From Vicinamibacterales bacterium (GTDB taxonomy: Bacteria; Acidobacteriota; Vicinamibacteria; Vicinamibacterales; UBA8438), in NCBI GenBank assembly GCA_958296065.1, contig CATQHX010000074.1:62001-126000 (forward strand): a stretch of DNA of 64,000 nt, given 5' to 3'. The position numbers were made by a program, and so were the translations under genes. This document shows positions 8,435-17,600 of the stretch, one piece after another. The notes under the pieces were generated by a model. The model was not told the origin of the DNA. It did not search any database and was given only the letters and a program-made list of their open reading frames with translations. Numbering within the stretch: the stretch's first letter is position 1; each line of letters opens with the position of its first letter.

Positions 8435-8575
8435 ACGAGCGTGTTTATGACTCGACGCAAGCTGCCCATCGGCATGCAGAGTGGAGTTCGGCAAGGAGCC
8501 TGTCACCCTGATCGTGCTCGGCGTCGGGGCGGTCCGGGCGAGCGCGTGCCGTGGACGGGGGCGGCTCCAATCGCA

Positions 8576-9271
8576 TCACCCCGCCGGTCCCGCGCCGCAG
8601 AGACGAGCCGATTCCGCGAGCGATCCCAGGGCCAGAAGCGCCGCGCCGCGGTAGTAGCCGGTCTGGGCGTGCTTGTCGACGAGCTCCAGGCACGCGGGCG
8701 ACCATGCGAGCAGGTGGCCCCGCAGGAAGTCCTTCTGGGCCTCGAAGCATCTTGCGAGCTGGGCGCAATCGCCCGCCGCCGCGGCCTGAGCAGCCAGGTC
8801 CGATAGCGTCGCCACGAAGGCCAGCTCGAGCCCGAGGTGGTCGTCCGGCTCGCGATGAATCGCCGGCGCCCGCATGCCGAACCGCTCGTAGAGCTCGCGG
8901 ACCTGCAGGGTCGGCTCCTGGAACGTGAGCTTCGTCTTGCTGCGGTAGACCGATTCCCAGGGCGCGGCCAGCATCTCGCCCGGACCGACGAACAGCCGGT
9001 TGAAGTCCCAGGTCAGCGCGCCGAGCTGCGCGGGGTCCCAGTGCTCGCAGAACTCAGCCAACTGCGCCACCCCCGCGGCGGTCCTGGCGTCGCAGGACGG
9101 AAAGGGCCAGGCCTCGAACAACCGGTCTCCGGCGAAGGCGGCCAGCCACTCCGCGCGCGGCGCCTCGTAGAAGCAGCGGCCGAGAAAGTGGTACGCGAGG
9201 GCCTGCATCTCCTGCCGCCGCCGCCATTCGTCCGGGACGGTCGGGGAGTCGTTCGACGCGCGGTCCGTCAA
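8576..9271 (-). CDS. torD: TorD/DmsD-family molybdoenzyme chaperone
   Basis: About 231 residues. The all-helical TorD fold is indicated by LAYHFLGRCFYEAPRAEWLA and the family signature WDFNRLFVGPGEMLAAPWES followed by VYRSK. Such chaperones bind the Tat signal of the catalytic subunit until the molybdenum cofactor is inserted. I place the start at a TTG (9271) that overlaps the dmsC stop as TTGA; the first in-frame ATG (9208) has its Shine-Dalgarno-like AGGAG directly abutting it. The overlap ties it to dmsC as the last gene of the dmsABC operon. The presumed client is the Tat-dependent catalytic subunit at 11107-13608. Confidence 0.85.
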   Translation of the reverse strand: MTDRASNDSPTVPDEWRRRQEMQALAYHFLGRCFYEAPRAEWLAAFAGDRLFEAWPFPSCDARTAAGVAQLAEFCEHWDPAQLGALTWDFNRLFVGPGEMLAAPWESVYRSKTKLTFQEPTLQVRELYERFGMRAPAIHREPDDHLGLELAFVATLSDLAAQAAAAGDCAQLARCFEAQKDFLRGHLLAWSPACLELVDKHAQTGYYRGAALLALGSLAESARLCGAGPAG

Positions 9272-10533
9272 ATGCCGACCCTCACCTGCATGGCGTAGAA
9301 GAGGAAGCGCCCGCATACCTCCGACGCCACGGTGAGGCCGAACGCTACGCAGGTGAGAACCGAAGCCAGTGACGGCGGCGAGGGCGCGGACGGCCCGGCG
9401 GCTCGACGGATGGTCACAAGAACACCAACCAGCGCCGCCGCCGCGGCGCCCAGCAGTCCCAGCCGCAGCAGCAGGATGCCGCTGTAGTCGACGGTCAGCC
9501 GCTGCACGCTCGCCGCCGCGGCCGGCAGGGGATTCGCGCTCAGCGAGGAGAGATGGAGCGGAACGACCACGAACTCCAGCGCCAGCGCCGCGATGCCGGC
9601 CAGCGCCAGTCCGCGCAGGGTCGCCGCCGGCGCGACGCCACTTCCGCCGTCCGACACCCGGAACGACCGGATGACCTTGCCCTCGCGCAGGGTCGCCGCC
9701 GGCGCGACGCCACTTCCGCCGGGGTCGGCCGGCGCGGGATCGTCGACTCCCGCGGTCAGGTTCCGGACGGCGAACCCGGCCGCCACACCCAGGATGCCCA
9801 GCCGCAGCGCCGTGCCTCCGAACGCAGCGGGCGTGGCGAAGCTGTTCCAGGCCGGCTGGGCGGGGAGCAGGTAGATGGCGATCTGGCAGCAGATGAACGC
9901 CAGGCCGGCCGCCGCGGTGAACCGGGGCAGCCACGTCGCCGGCGCAAGACTCGTCGGGTCTGCCGACAGGGCATTCGCTGGCGCTGGACTCCTGAATGCC
10001 TGGCCCGCGGGTGTCGGCGTTGCGGGCGCCGAGCCGGATGCTGCCGACCCCGCCGCGTGCCGTTCCGGCGCTGGACTCGCGGCCGCCGCACCGGCCGTTC
10101 GCCATTCGTGCCACACGAGCGCGCTCAGCAGCGCCGCGAACAGGCTCCCGAAGACGATCTCGCGGCTCAGCCAGGACGACGAGAAGTTCACGACGGCGCG
10201 CACTGCCTGCAGCGGGGTGGAGAGATGAAAGAGGGCCGCGAACAGGCCGACCGACAGCACCGCCAACACGACCAGGAGCGGCGCCGGCAGCGGGCCACGG
10301 GCTGCCAAGGCCCTGGCACCACTGCTTTCCCTTGCGCTGCCTGCTTCGTGCTCGTCGGCCTGTGCGCCCCCTCTTGCGGGACTGTTGTTCTGTGGGCCGT
10401 CCGTTGCCCGTCCGCTCGCACCCCGATCCCGGCGCGTTGCCAGGTGCTCCAGCACCTGCAGGGTGAGGAACGCCCCCACCGCCGCCTGCGTCAGGACCGT
10501 GAAGATCACGAGCGACCAGTCGCGCGTCTCCAT
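9268..10533 (-). CDS. dmsC: DMSO-reductase-type membrane anchor subunit (DmsC-like)
   Basis: 421 residues with about eight hydrophobic helices, for example WSLVIFTVLTQAAVGAFLTL at the start and PLLVVLAVLSVGLFAALFHL; the conserved LHLSTPLQA-like stretch reads FHLSTPLQAVRAV and is followed by SSWLSREI. These are hallmarks of DmsC anchors, which oxidise menaquinol and pass electrons to the B subunit. A long Ala/Pro/Ser-rich linker (about residues 35-80 and 165-210) is unusual. Within the gene a 38-bp direct repeat produces GGSGVAPAATLR twice. It sits 13 bp after dmsB and overlaps torD. Confidence 0.85.
   Translation of the reverse strand: METRDWSLVIFTVLTQAAVGAFLTLQVLEHLATRRDRGASGRATDGPQNNSPARGGAQADEHEAGSARESSGARALAARGPLPAPLLVVLAVLSVGLFAALFHLSTPLQAVRAVVNFSSSWLSREIVFGSLFAALLSALVWHEWRTAGAAAASPAPERHAAGSAASGSAPATPTPAGQAFRSPAPANALSADPTSLAPATWLPRFTAAAGLAFICCQIAIYLLPAQPAWNSFATPAAFGGTALRLGILGVAAGFAVRNLTAGVDDPAPADPGGSGVAPAATLREGKVIRSFRVSDGGSGVAPAATLRGLALAGIAALALEFVVVPLHLSSLSANPLPAAAASVQRLTVDYSGILLLRLGLLGAAAAALVGVLVTIRRAAGPSAPSPPSLASVLTCVAFGLTVASEVCGRFLFYAMQVRVGI
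9612..9721. repeat. 38-bp perfect direct repeat inside dmsC
   Basis: Copies at 9612-9649 and 9684-9721 are identical over 38 bases and spaced 72 bp apart, an exact multiple of three. The duplication is therefore in frame and repeats the peptide GGSGVAPAATLR in a loop between predicted membrane helices. Confidence 0.9.
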
Positions 10534-10546
10534 GCCGGGGCGCGGG

Positions 10547-11110
10547 TCAGGAGTGGACGAGCTTGAGCGGGATGAAGCGTATCGCCGGCTTCGTGATGTC
10601 GGCGTCGGGCAGCGGTCCGAACTCGGCGGTGGCGCCCGCCTTGGCGGCCACCTCGTCCAGCGTGCCCCACTGCAGCGCCTTAGTCGGGCACGCCTCGGCG
10701 CACGCGGGACCCCCGGTGCCGGCGTCGATGCGGTGCGAGCAGAAGTTGCACTTCTCCATCTTGCCCGTCTCTTCGCTGAACTGCGGCGCGTCGTAGGGAC
10801 ACGCCCAGGCGCAGAGACGGGCGCCGATGCACTTGCTCTCGTCGACGATGACGATGCCGTCGGACCGCTTGGTGATGGCGCCGGACGGGCAGGCCTCGGC
10901 GCAGACGGGCACCTCGCAGTGATTGCACGACATCGAGACGTGGTACATGTAGGGCCCGCCGTCCTGGTCGCCCTCCACCGTCCGCACCTTGCGCCAGCGC
11001 GGACCCAGCTCGACCCCGTTCTCCACCTTGCAGGCGACCTCGCACGTGCGGCAGCCGGTGCAGCGGTTGGCGTCGAAGAAGAACGCGACTTGCTGCTTCG
11101 TGTCGCTCAT
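10547..11110 (-). CDS. dmsB: DMSO-reductase-type iron-sulfur subunit (DmsB-like), one cluster ligand missing
   Basis: 187 residues. Four cysteine groups are seen: C17-C20-C23-C27, C62-C65-C70-C74, C94-(A97)-C100-C104 and C121-C124-C137-C141. Three are complete 4Fe-4S motifs; the third reads CIGARLCAWACPY where DmsB normally has CxxC, so position 97 is Ala. In NarH the equivalent Cys is Trp and the cluster is 3Fe-4S, so a 3Fe-4S centre is the likely outcome. The protein carries electrons from the anchor to the catalytic subunit. The start ATG overlaps the dmsA stop by 4 bases. Confidence 0.92.
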   Translation of the reverse strand: MSDTKQQVAFFFDANRCTGCRTCEVACKVENGVELGPRWRKVRTVEGDQDGGPYMYHVSMSCNHCEVPVCAEACPSGAITKRSDGIVIVDESKCIGARLCAWACPYDAPQFSEETGKMEKCNFCSHRIDAGTGGPACAEACPTKALQWGTLDEVAAKAGATAEFGPLPDADITKPAIRFIPLKLVHS

Positions 11111-13608
11111 GCCATGTTCCCCCCGGATGTCGCGTCCCTCCTGGATGCCGCGTCCCTCCCGGACGGTGCGTTCGTCCCGGCCGGCGTGTCTCCGCCGGCG
11201 ACCTCCACCATCGACGAGTTCAGCGTGTGACCCAGCGAGATCGGCTCGTACTTGTCGGGGCTGAGGATGCTGGCCGTCTGCTTCTCGTTCACGCCGCCCC
11301 AGCCGGTGGTGACGCTCACCACCCCCCGCAGGATGCCGCGCGTCACATGCGCCATGGCCTCGATCTCCCCGCGGTCGTTGAAGACGCGGATGCGGGCCCC
11401 GTCCTCGATGTCGCGCGTCTTCGCGTCCTCGGGATGGATCTGCAGCACCTGGCTGGCCCAGATCTCGGTCAGGAAGTCGTGGTGGTGGAAGCTGGAGTTG
11501 ACGTGGTTGTGGTTCTTGCGGTTGATGAGCTGCAGCGGATAGCGCGCGGCCCGCGTCTCGTCCACCCAGGGCGCCTCCACCGGGTGCAGGTACTCCAGCA
11601 GCGGGTCGAAGCCCCGTTCCTGCAGGTACGTCGAGAAGAACTCGATGCGTCCCGACGGCGTATCGAACTTCTTGTCGGCGAACGGGATCCACGGGTCCGG
11701 CATGGGGTTGACCGGGCCCTCCTCGAGCTGCTCCAGAGTCACCCCGCTCGGCTCCAGCACGTGCCGCAGCAGCTCGTCGTCCGGCTTGTCGAAGTCGTCG
11801 CCGAAGCCCAGGCGCCTGGCCAGCTCGGTCAGGATCCAGCGGTCCGAGCGCGACTCGAACAGCGGCTCGATCGCCTGCTGCATGAGCTGGATGTAGCGGC
11901 TGCGGACGCCGGCCAGAAGGTTCCGGGTCTCGAAGAGCGTGGTCACCGGCAGGACGTAGTCGGCGTAGCGCGCCGTCGTCGTCATGAAGATGTCCTGCAC
12001 GACCATCAGATCGATGTTGTCGAGCCCGGCGATGATCTTCCGCGTGTTGGGGTACTGCGTGAGCACCCCGGTCCCCGCCACGTGGATGGCGCGAATCGGA
12101 TGCGGCTTGCGCTCGACCAGGTACTCTCCGAGCTTGGTGGCGGGAATGCCGGCGATGGGCTCGTTGCTCTGGACGGGCACCGGGTAGTTGATGTTTCCGC
12201 CCTGCCGCAGGAAGCCGCCGTTGTCGTTGACGCCGCCGCCGAGCATCCCGACGTTGCCGGTGAGCGAGGCCAGGTAGAGGTGGCCGATGACCGTCAGCGT
12301 GCCGTGGTCGGTGCGCTGCGCGCCGGCCATGTTCTGGATGATCGCGGCGGGTCTGACGGCCGCGTACTCCCGCGTCACCGGGGCGATCGAATCGGCCGGG
12401 GCGCCGGTGATGCGGTGCACCACCTCGGGCGTATAGCGCGCCGCGTTGGCCCGCATCCATTCGAAGACCGGCTGGTAGCGGACGCCGCCGATCGTGTAGC
12501 TGCCCCGCAGGGCGGGCCGTATCCCCGGCGTGTCGGGGGCAACCGGCCGGCCGCCGAGCTCGTCCCAGACGACGAAACTTCCCGGCTCGCTGCCGCCGTC
12601 GGTCAACAGCCGCAGGTCGCGCAGATCGATCGGCAGCGTCTGGCCGCCCGCGGGCCAGCCCCGCGACGCTTCCTGCAGGTCGTAGCCGCGCTCGCCGAGC
12701 CTCACCAGGAACGGCGCGTTGGTGAACCGGCGGACGTACTCCTCGTCGAAGAGCCCTTCGTCGAGCAGCACCTTCACCATGCCCAGGGCGTACGCGGCGT
12801 CGGTGCCCGGCCGGATCTGGACCCAGCGGTCCGACAGTGCCGCCGTCTCGCTCAGCCGCGGATCGATGGTGATCAGCCGTGCGCCGTGCTCCTCCCGGGC
12901 CTGGAAGAGGTTCTTCATGTAGCCCTGGTTGGAGACCGCCGGGTTGTTGCCCCAGGCCAGGAAGAAGCGGCTGTGGACCCACTCGTCGCGGAACTCGGAC
13001 CGCCCGCCGCCGAAGACGGCGTTGAATCCCGAGCTGACCGACGCGCAGCAGAGCTGGGAGATGATCGGCGTGTTGCCGCCGAAGCGGTTCCAGAAGGCCG
13101 AGTAGAGCCCCCGCACGCCCGTCGACAGGGACGACCAGTTGCCGGTCCCGCCGAAGGCGAGGAAAGCCTGGTTGCCGTCCTCTTCCAGGATCCGCCGGTA
13201 GCGCTCGGCTATCGTGTCGAGCGCCTCCTCCCACGAGATGCGTTCCCAGCGGTCCTCGCCCCGCCGGCCCGCCCGCCGCATCGGGTACTTGAGCCGATGG
13301 GGGCTGTAAAGCTGGCGGATGCGGGAGATGCCACGGGCGCAGGCCAGGATGTTGAAGTCCGGATCGCCGGTCACCTTGACCAGGCGGCCGTCCTCGACAT
13401 GGGCCAGCAGGGCGCAGTGGAGGCACTCGGGGGTGTTCGCGGTACGGACGATCCGGCTGCCCGTCGCCGCGGCGGCCCCCGCGCCGGAGGCGCCGGCCGG
13501 CGCCCCGCCGTTCGGGTACCGGGACAGCAGCAATCCGCCGCCGCCGCCGAGCGCGGACGCACCGCCGACCAGGGCGCTCCACTTCAGAAAGCTGCGCCGC
13601 GACTGCAT
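11107..13608 (-). CDS. dmsA: Tat-exported molybdopterin oxidoreductase (DmsA-like catalytic subunit)
   Basis: 833 residues. A Tat signal (SRRSFLKW) is followed by a hydrophobic Gly/Ala stretch. The N-terminal iron-sulfur region has C62-x2-C65 and C90 only; the third Cys of the usual CxxCxxxC is Ala69. Molybdopterin-binding segments follow: GGTGNWSSLSTG, FLAWGNNPAVSNQGYM, RLITIDPRLSETAALSDRWV and IRPGTDAAYALGM. The C-terminal dinucleotide-binding domain includes INRKNHNHVNSSFHHHDFLT and VFNDRGEIEAMAHVTRGIL. The family reduces S- or N-oxides or related acceptors; the exact substrate is unknown. Start of the operon dmsA-dmsB-dmsC-torD. Confidence 0.9.
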   Translation of the reverse strand: MQSRRSFLKWSALVGGASALGGGGGLLLSRYPNGGAPAGASGAGAAAATGSRIVRTANTPECLHCALLAHVEDGRLVKVTGDPDFNILACARGISRIRQLYSPHRLKYPMRRAGRRGEDRWERISWEEALDTIAERYRRILEEDGNQAFLAFGGTGNWSSLSTGVRGLYSAFWNRFGGNTPIISQLCCASVSSGFNAVFGGGRSEFRDEWVHSRFFLAWGNNPAVSNQGYMKNLFQAREEHGARLITIDPRLSETAALSDRWVQIRPGTDAAYALGMVKVLLDEGLFDEEYVRRFTNAPFLVRLGERGYDLQEASRGWPAGGQTLPIDLRDLRLLTDGGSEPGSFVVWDELGGRPVAPDTPGIRPALRGSYTIGGVRYQPVFEWMRANAARYTPEVVHRITGAPADSIAPVTREYAAVRPAAIIQNMAGAQRTDHGTLTVIGHLYLASLTGNVGMLGGGVNDNGGFLRQGGNINYPVPVQSNEPIAGIPATKLGEYLVERKPHPIRAIHVAGTGVLTQYPNTRKIIAGLDNIDLMVVQDIFMTTTARYADYVLPVTTLFETRNLLAGVRSRYIQLMQQAIEPLFESRSDRWILTELARRLGFGDDFDKPDDELLRHVLEPSGVTLEQLEEGPVNPMPDPWIPFADKKFDTPSGRIEFFSTYLQERGFDPLLEYLHPVEAPWVDETRAARYPLQLINRKNHNHVNSSFHHHDFLTEIWASQVLQIHPEDAKTRDIEDGARIRVFNDRGEIEAMAHVTRGILRGVVSVTTGWGGVNEKQTASILSPDKYEPISLGHTLNSSMVEVAGGDTPAGTNAPSGRDAASRRDATSGGNMA

Positions 13609-13759
13609 GCAGGCATCTTATAGCGTTTCGTCGAGAACGCAACCCGCTGGCGCGGCTGTACCCGTCGGCCATGAGACAGGATCCGCGCCGGGGATGACCC
13701 GGCGGGAGTTCTCAGTTGTTCGCGACGCTGCGGGGGCGATTGGGTTAAGCTGCGTCTGG

Positions 13760-14014
13760 ATGTTCGATTCCCTGACCATCGCCCGCCAGTTGACCGCCGG
13801 CGGGTTCGATCGCGAGCAGGCTGATGTCCTGGCCGACGCCATCCGCCAGGCGGCCGAGCACGGCGACCATGTAACAGGTGACCAGTTCGCCGCCGGGATC
13901 GCCGAGATCAAGGTGCACTTTGCGGCGGCCGAATCCAGGACCTACCGCGCCATGTTGATCCAGGCCGGGGCAATCGTCGGCGCGGTCATTGCCATTCTCC
14001 GCTTGCTGGGGTAG
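13760..14014 (+). CDS. small coiled-coil membrane protein (DUF1640/CCDC90-like)
   Basis: 84 residues from an ATG at 13760. It begins MFDSLTIARQLTAGGFDREQ, followed by ADVLADAIRQAAEHGDHVTG, the typical opening of the CCDC90/DUF1640 family. A short coiled coil comes next (FAAGIAEIKVHFAAAESRTY), and the protein ends in one transmembrane helix (GAIVGAVIAILRLLG). Bacterial members are of unknown role; the eukaryotic relative is a mitochondrial calcium uniporter regulator. It stands between the dms operon (divergent) and a decayed region. Confidence 0.75.
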   Translation: MFDSLTIARQLTAGGFDREQADVLADAIRQAAEHGDHVTGDQFAAGIAEIKVHFAAAESRTYRAMLIQAGAIVGAVIAILRLLG

Positions 14015-14040
14015 GAGCGGCGTGGCCGAGCCGGCCCTCG

Positions 14041-14500
14041 CTATCGCGACGGTTCATCGGTTGAGACCGGCTGCCGGGGGCGACCAATCTTGCAATCTTT
14101 CGTGGAGCAGAGCTCTGTGACCGCCTCACTTGGCCGCAGGACCTGTGCGTTCAATTGCGCGAGTTTCACTTTCTTCTTCGGCTTGTGAAAATTGCCATCG
14201 GATGTGACGAACACGCCGCCTCCATGGTGAATGTGCGTCCATACGGCCCAGGTATCAACGGCCCGGTTGCGCCACTGCGGATTCAGCGTTCCGGGTCCGC
14301 GCCGGTCGCCTTGCAGTAATCCCCATAGTTGAACGGAGTAGGTAGTCGACATCGCGGAAACGAGCATCGACGATGCGGTTCTGCAGGTCGATCAGTTGCG
14401 GCTTGCTGCAGAAGTCCTCGCGCCGCGCGAGCCGCAGCAGCGCCACGAAACGCTCGGCGCGGCGCCCCGAAACGCCTCGCTGGCTCGGCGTTCGGCCCAT
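14041..14500 (-). pseudogene. frameshifted PIN-like protein remnant
   Basis: Three minus-strand frames each carry a piece of what looks like one protein. About 14440-14320 reads EDFCSKPQLIDLQNRIVDAR then FRDVDYLL; about 14330-14290 reads FNYGDYCKATGADPER; 14290-14041 reads PQWRNRAVDTWAVWTHIHHG then GGVFVTSDGNFHKPKKKVKL and QVLRPSEAV. The last is typical of the C-terminal part of PIN-like nucleases. Two frameshifts are needed to join them, so the gene is most likely dead, unless they are assembly errors. A palindromic repeat begins right at its 5' side. Confidence 0.5.
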
Positions 14501-14671
14501 TCCCCCGCTCCGGAAGCTTGCGCCGTAGCACTCACGCCGTTGCGTTTCTACGGCGCAAGCTCCTAGCGCCCCGAAACGCCTCGCTGGCTCGGCGTTTCGG
14601 CCCATCCCCCCCGCTCCATGACCTTGCGCCGCAGCACTCCGCTTCGCTGCGTCCTGCGGCGCAAGCTCCTA
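14461..14671. repeat. tandem composite palindromic repeat (REP-like), two copies
   Basis: Copies 14461-14565 and 14565-14671 share the same two-hairpin layout. The first hairpin pairs CGAAACGCC with GGCGTTTCG around a CTCGCTGGCT loop (the first copy has lost one T). The second pairs CTTGCGCCG with CGGCGCAAG. Each ends in AGCTCCTAG. A third copy lies at 31546-31654 in the opposite orientation. It lies 3' of the propeller-amidohydrolase gene, where it could act as a transcription end. Confidence 0.75.
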
Positions 14672-14695
14672 GCCACGGTGACCGCCAGGATCCGG

Positions 14696-17600
14696 CTACC
14701 TGATCCCCGCCGCCACTCCGTCCGGCTCGTCCCCCAGCCACACCGGGTTGCCGAGCGGGCGCTCGCGCGGCCACGTCTCGTCGAGCGTGTCCGCGTCGTA
14801 CAGGCGGCCGTTCTTCATCACGTAGCGGATGCGGTTCGTGTTCCGGATGTCGTCCAGCGGATTGGCTTCCAGCACCACGAGGTCGGCCAGCTTGCCCGGC
14901 TCGATGGAGCCGAGGTCGCCGTCGAGGCCGATGGCCTCCGCCCCCAGTGCGGTGGCGACGCGCAGCGCGTCGTGCTCGGACAGGCCGCCGGACTGCGTGG
15001 CCCACAGCTCCCAGTGGTAGCCGAGGCCCTGGAGCTGCCCGTGGCTGCCCACCCCGGCCACGCCGCCCGCCTCCACGATGGCCTTCACTCCCTCGGCGTG
15101 CTGCCGGAAGACGTACTCCTCCTCGCGGAACCAGCCGCCCGGCCCCGCGTCGACACCGGCCCCGCGCCGGCGTGTGAGCCGATCCAGCTCGCCGTGCGGG
15201 ATGAACCGTCGCAGCTTCGGATCGTCGTGCGGGTTCTCGCGCGTGAAGAACCAGTTCTCGCCGAACGGCCCGCCGTAGGAGACGAGCAGCGTCGGCGTGT
15301 AGGCCATGCGGGTCTCCGCGGCGAGGCTGACGACGTCCCGGTAGAGCGGGAAGATGGGGAACGAGTGCTCCAGCCCCGGGTAGCCGTCGATGATCATCTC
15401 CAGGTCGTACTTCATGTCGAGGCCGCCCTCGGTGGTCGGCATCAGCTCCTGTTCCTTCGCTGCCATGACGATCCACTGGCGCTGCTGCCGGTTGCCCGAC
15501 ATGTACATCTTGATGGTCTGCGTGTCGTAGTACTCGCTGTAGCGCTTCAGCACGCGTTGCGCGTGGTCGAGGTCCTCGATCTGCTCGGCGCTGAAGACGC
15601 CCGGTCCCGTCGAGTAGATGCGCGGGCCGACGATGTCGCCGGTTTCCACCAGGTCGCCGTAGGTCAGCACGTCGGTCGTGGCGGTCTGCGGGTCGCGCGT
15701 CGTGGTGACCCCGTAGGCGAGATTGGCGAGGTAGGTCCACGGCTGCGTCTTGTGGACGCCGAAGCTCGGGCGCATGTGGGCGTGGGTGTCGACGAAGCCG
15801 GGCACGATGGTCGTGCCCGGGACCTCGATGATGCGGGCGAAGTCGGGAAACTCCACCGAGCCGCGGCGGCCCACCTCGAGGATCCGGTTGCCCTGCACCA
15901 CTACGTCGGCGTTCTCGATGACCTCGTTGCCGCGCATGGTGATCACCCGCCCGCCGCGCAGCACGCCGTAACCGTTCGGGATGTCGCGGATCGCGTCGAC
16001 CGCGATGCGGATCTCGACCGGCGCGTAGGCGGGGGCGTCGCCCTCTTCCGCCTCCCCGCCCGCGGCGCCGGCGGCGTCGTCCTGGCCGGTCTCGCCCTCG
16101 CCGCCATCGCCCGGGTCATCGTCTGCGTCCCGGCCGTCTCCGCTGTCCCGGTTCTCCCGGGCAGCTTCGTCGTTCGCCGCGGCATCCTCCTCCTCCTCCT
16201 CGGCATCGGCCGTGCGCGCCGCCTCCTCGGCCGCCTCTGCTTCGTCGAGGTCGTAGATGAAGTGCGCGTTGCCGATCGACCAGTGCGTGCGCCGCCCGCC
16301 GGCGCTCCACGCGGGAAACTGTCCGCCCACCTCCGTGAGCTTGCGGACCGGCACGCTGGCGCGCTCGGGATTGGCCACCGACACCACGGGCGTCTTGCCG
16401 CCGACATAGGGCACCGCCAGCGTGTAGAGGTCGAGGCGGACCTGGGCCAGCGCCCGGTCGCCCGACGGGGCCATCAGGACCAGCGACGCCGGAGCGGGGT
16501 CGCCGCCGCCGGGCGGCGCCGGGCCGTTGACCTTCACGTGCGCCTTTTCGTCCGTTCCGTCCCAGCGGATCGATACCAGGCCGTCCTCGCGGTGATAGAG
16601 GAAGATGCGGTTCGGGTCGGACGTCGTGTGCGGGAAGGTGCGCCCGTCGGTGGGCGCCACCAGCGTCCAGCCGCCGCCGTCGGCCGGGATGGACACGATG
16701 TTCGCGCTGGCGCCGGGTGCGGTCTGCCGCGGCGCCTCGCGGAAGCTGCGGGCGGGTCCCTGGATGGCGGCCAGCCGCTCCCCGTCCGGCGACCACGCCG
16801 GGTACTGGAAGATGGCGGGGCGGGTGCTCAGCCGCACCGGCGCAGCGCTGCCGTCCGCGCGCACCTTGTAGAGATGGCCGCCGTCCGGCGACCAGGTGAC
16901 GAAGGCGATCCAGGCCCCGTCGGGCGACCACGCCGGCTGCGCCTCGACCATGTCGAGCTCTGTGAGACGCCGCGGCTCGCCCTCCGGAAGGGGGCGCACG
17001 TACAGGCGATCGAGCGCCGCGAACGCCAATGTGCTTCCGTCGGGAGACGGCACCGCGTCGCGGATCTGGCGCACCGTGAACCGCACGCTGTCGTCGACCG
17101 GGTACTCGAACGCCAGCTCGGGTCCGATCTCCAGCTCGGCCTGTACCCGGAAGGGCACCGGGATTGGCGCGGCCCCCTCGTCGACCGGGACGCGCCAGAT
17201 CCTGCCCCCGTACGAGACAACCACCTCCGACGAGTCCGGCGTGAACGACATGCCGGGCAGCGTGTCGGCGCCCGCCACCGACTCCTGGTCGTCGCGCTGA
17301 ACGGGAAAGGCAAGCCAGCGCTCGTCGCCCGAGGCCAGCTCGCGCAGCCGCAGGCCGGTCCGGTCCTCGTGCCGCGTGCCGTAGACCAGCCACGTCCCGT
17401 CGGGCGAGAGGGTCGGCCGCAGGGCCGAGCCGTAGCGCGACGTCCGTACATACTGCTCGCCGGTCTCGCGGTCGTACACCCCGAGCTGATACTGCGGGAA
17501 GATTGCGTTGTACTGCCACAGGCGCTCCCGCTGCGCGAACCAGATGTGCCGCCCGTCCGGCGTCGGGGCCGGCCCGGTGATGCGGCGTGAGCCCGGCTCG

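Noticed and set aside
7733..8506. Long minus-strand open frame across the HU-like gene
   Set aside because: It is antisense to the recognisable HU protein at 8108-8434 and contains no domain of its own.
9375..10528. Possible second molybdoenzyme gene opposite dmsC
   Set aside because: Only shadow frames with Arg-rich composition; the membrane helices are on the minus strand.
11227..13623. Plus-strand open frame of about 800 codons opposite dmsA
   Set aside because: High GC produces long antisense frames; the composition is Arg/Gly/Val-rich without motifs, while the minus strand encodes a clear molybdoenzyme.
10547..13672. A 1041-residue open frame joining dmsA and dmsB regions
   Set aside because: The true DmsB starts at 11110, coupled by ATGA to DmsA; the upstream portion is a shadow of dmsA in another frame.
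14618..17590. Plus-strand open frame of 990 codons opposite the propeller-amidohydrolase
   Set aside because: Antisense shadow; no signal peptide or domain, whereas the minus strand has both.
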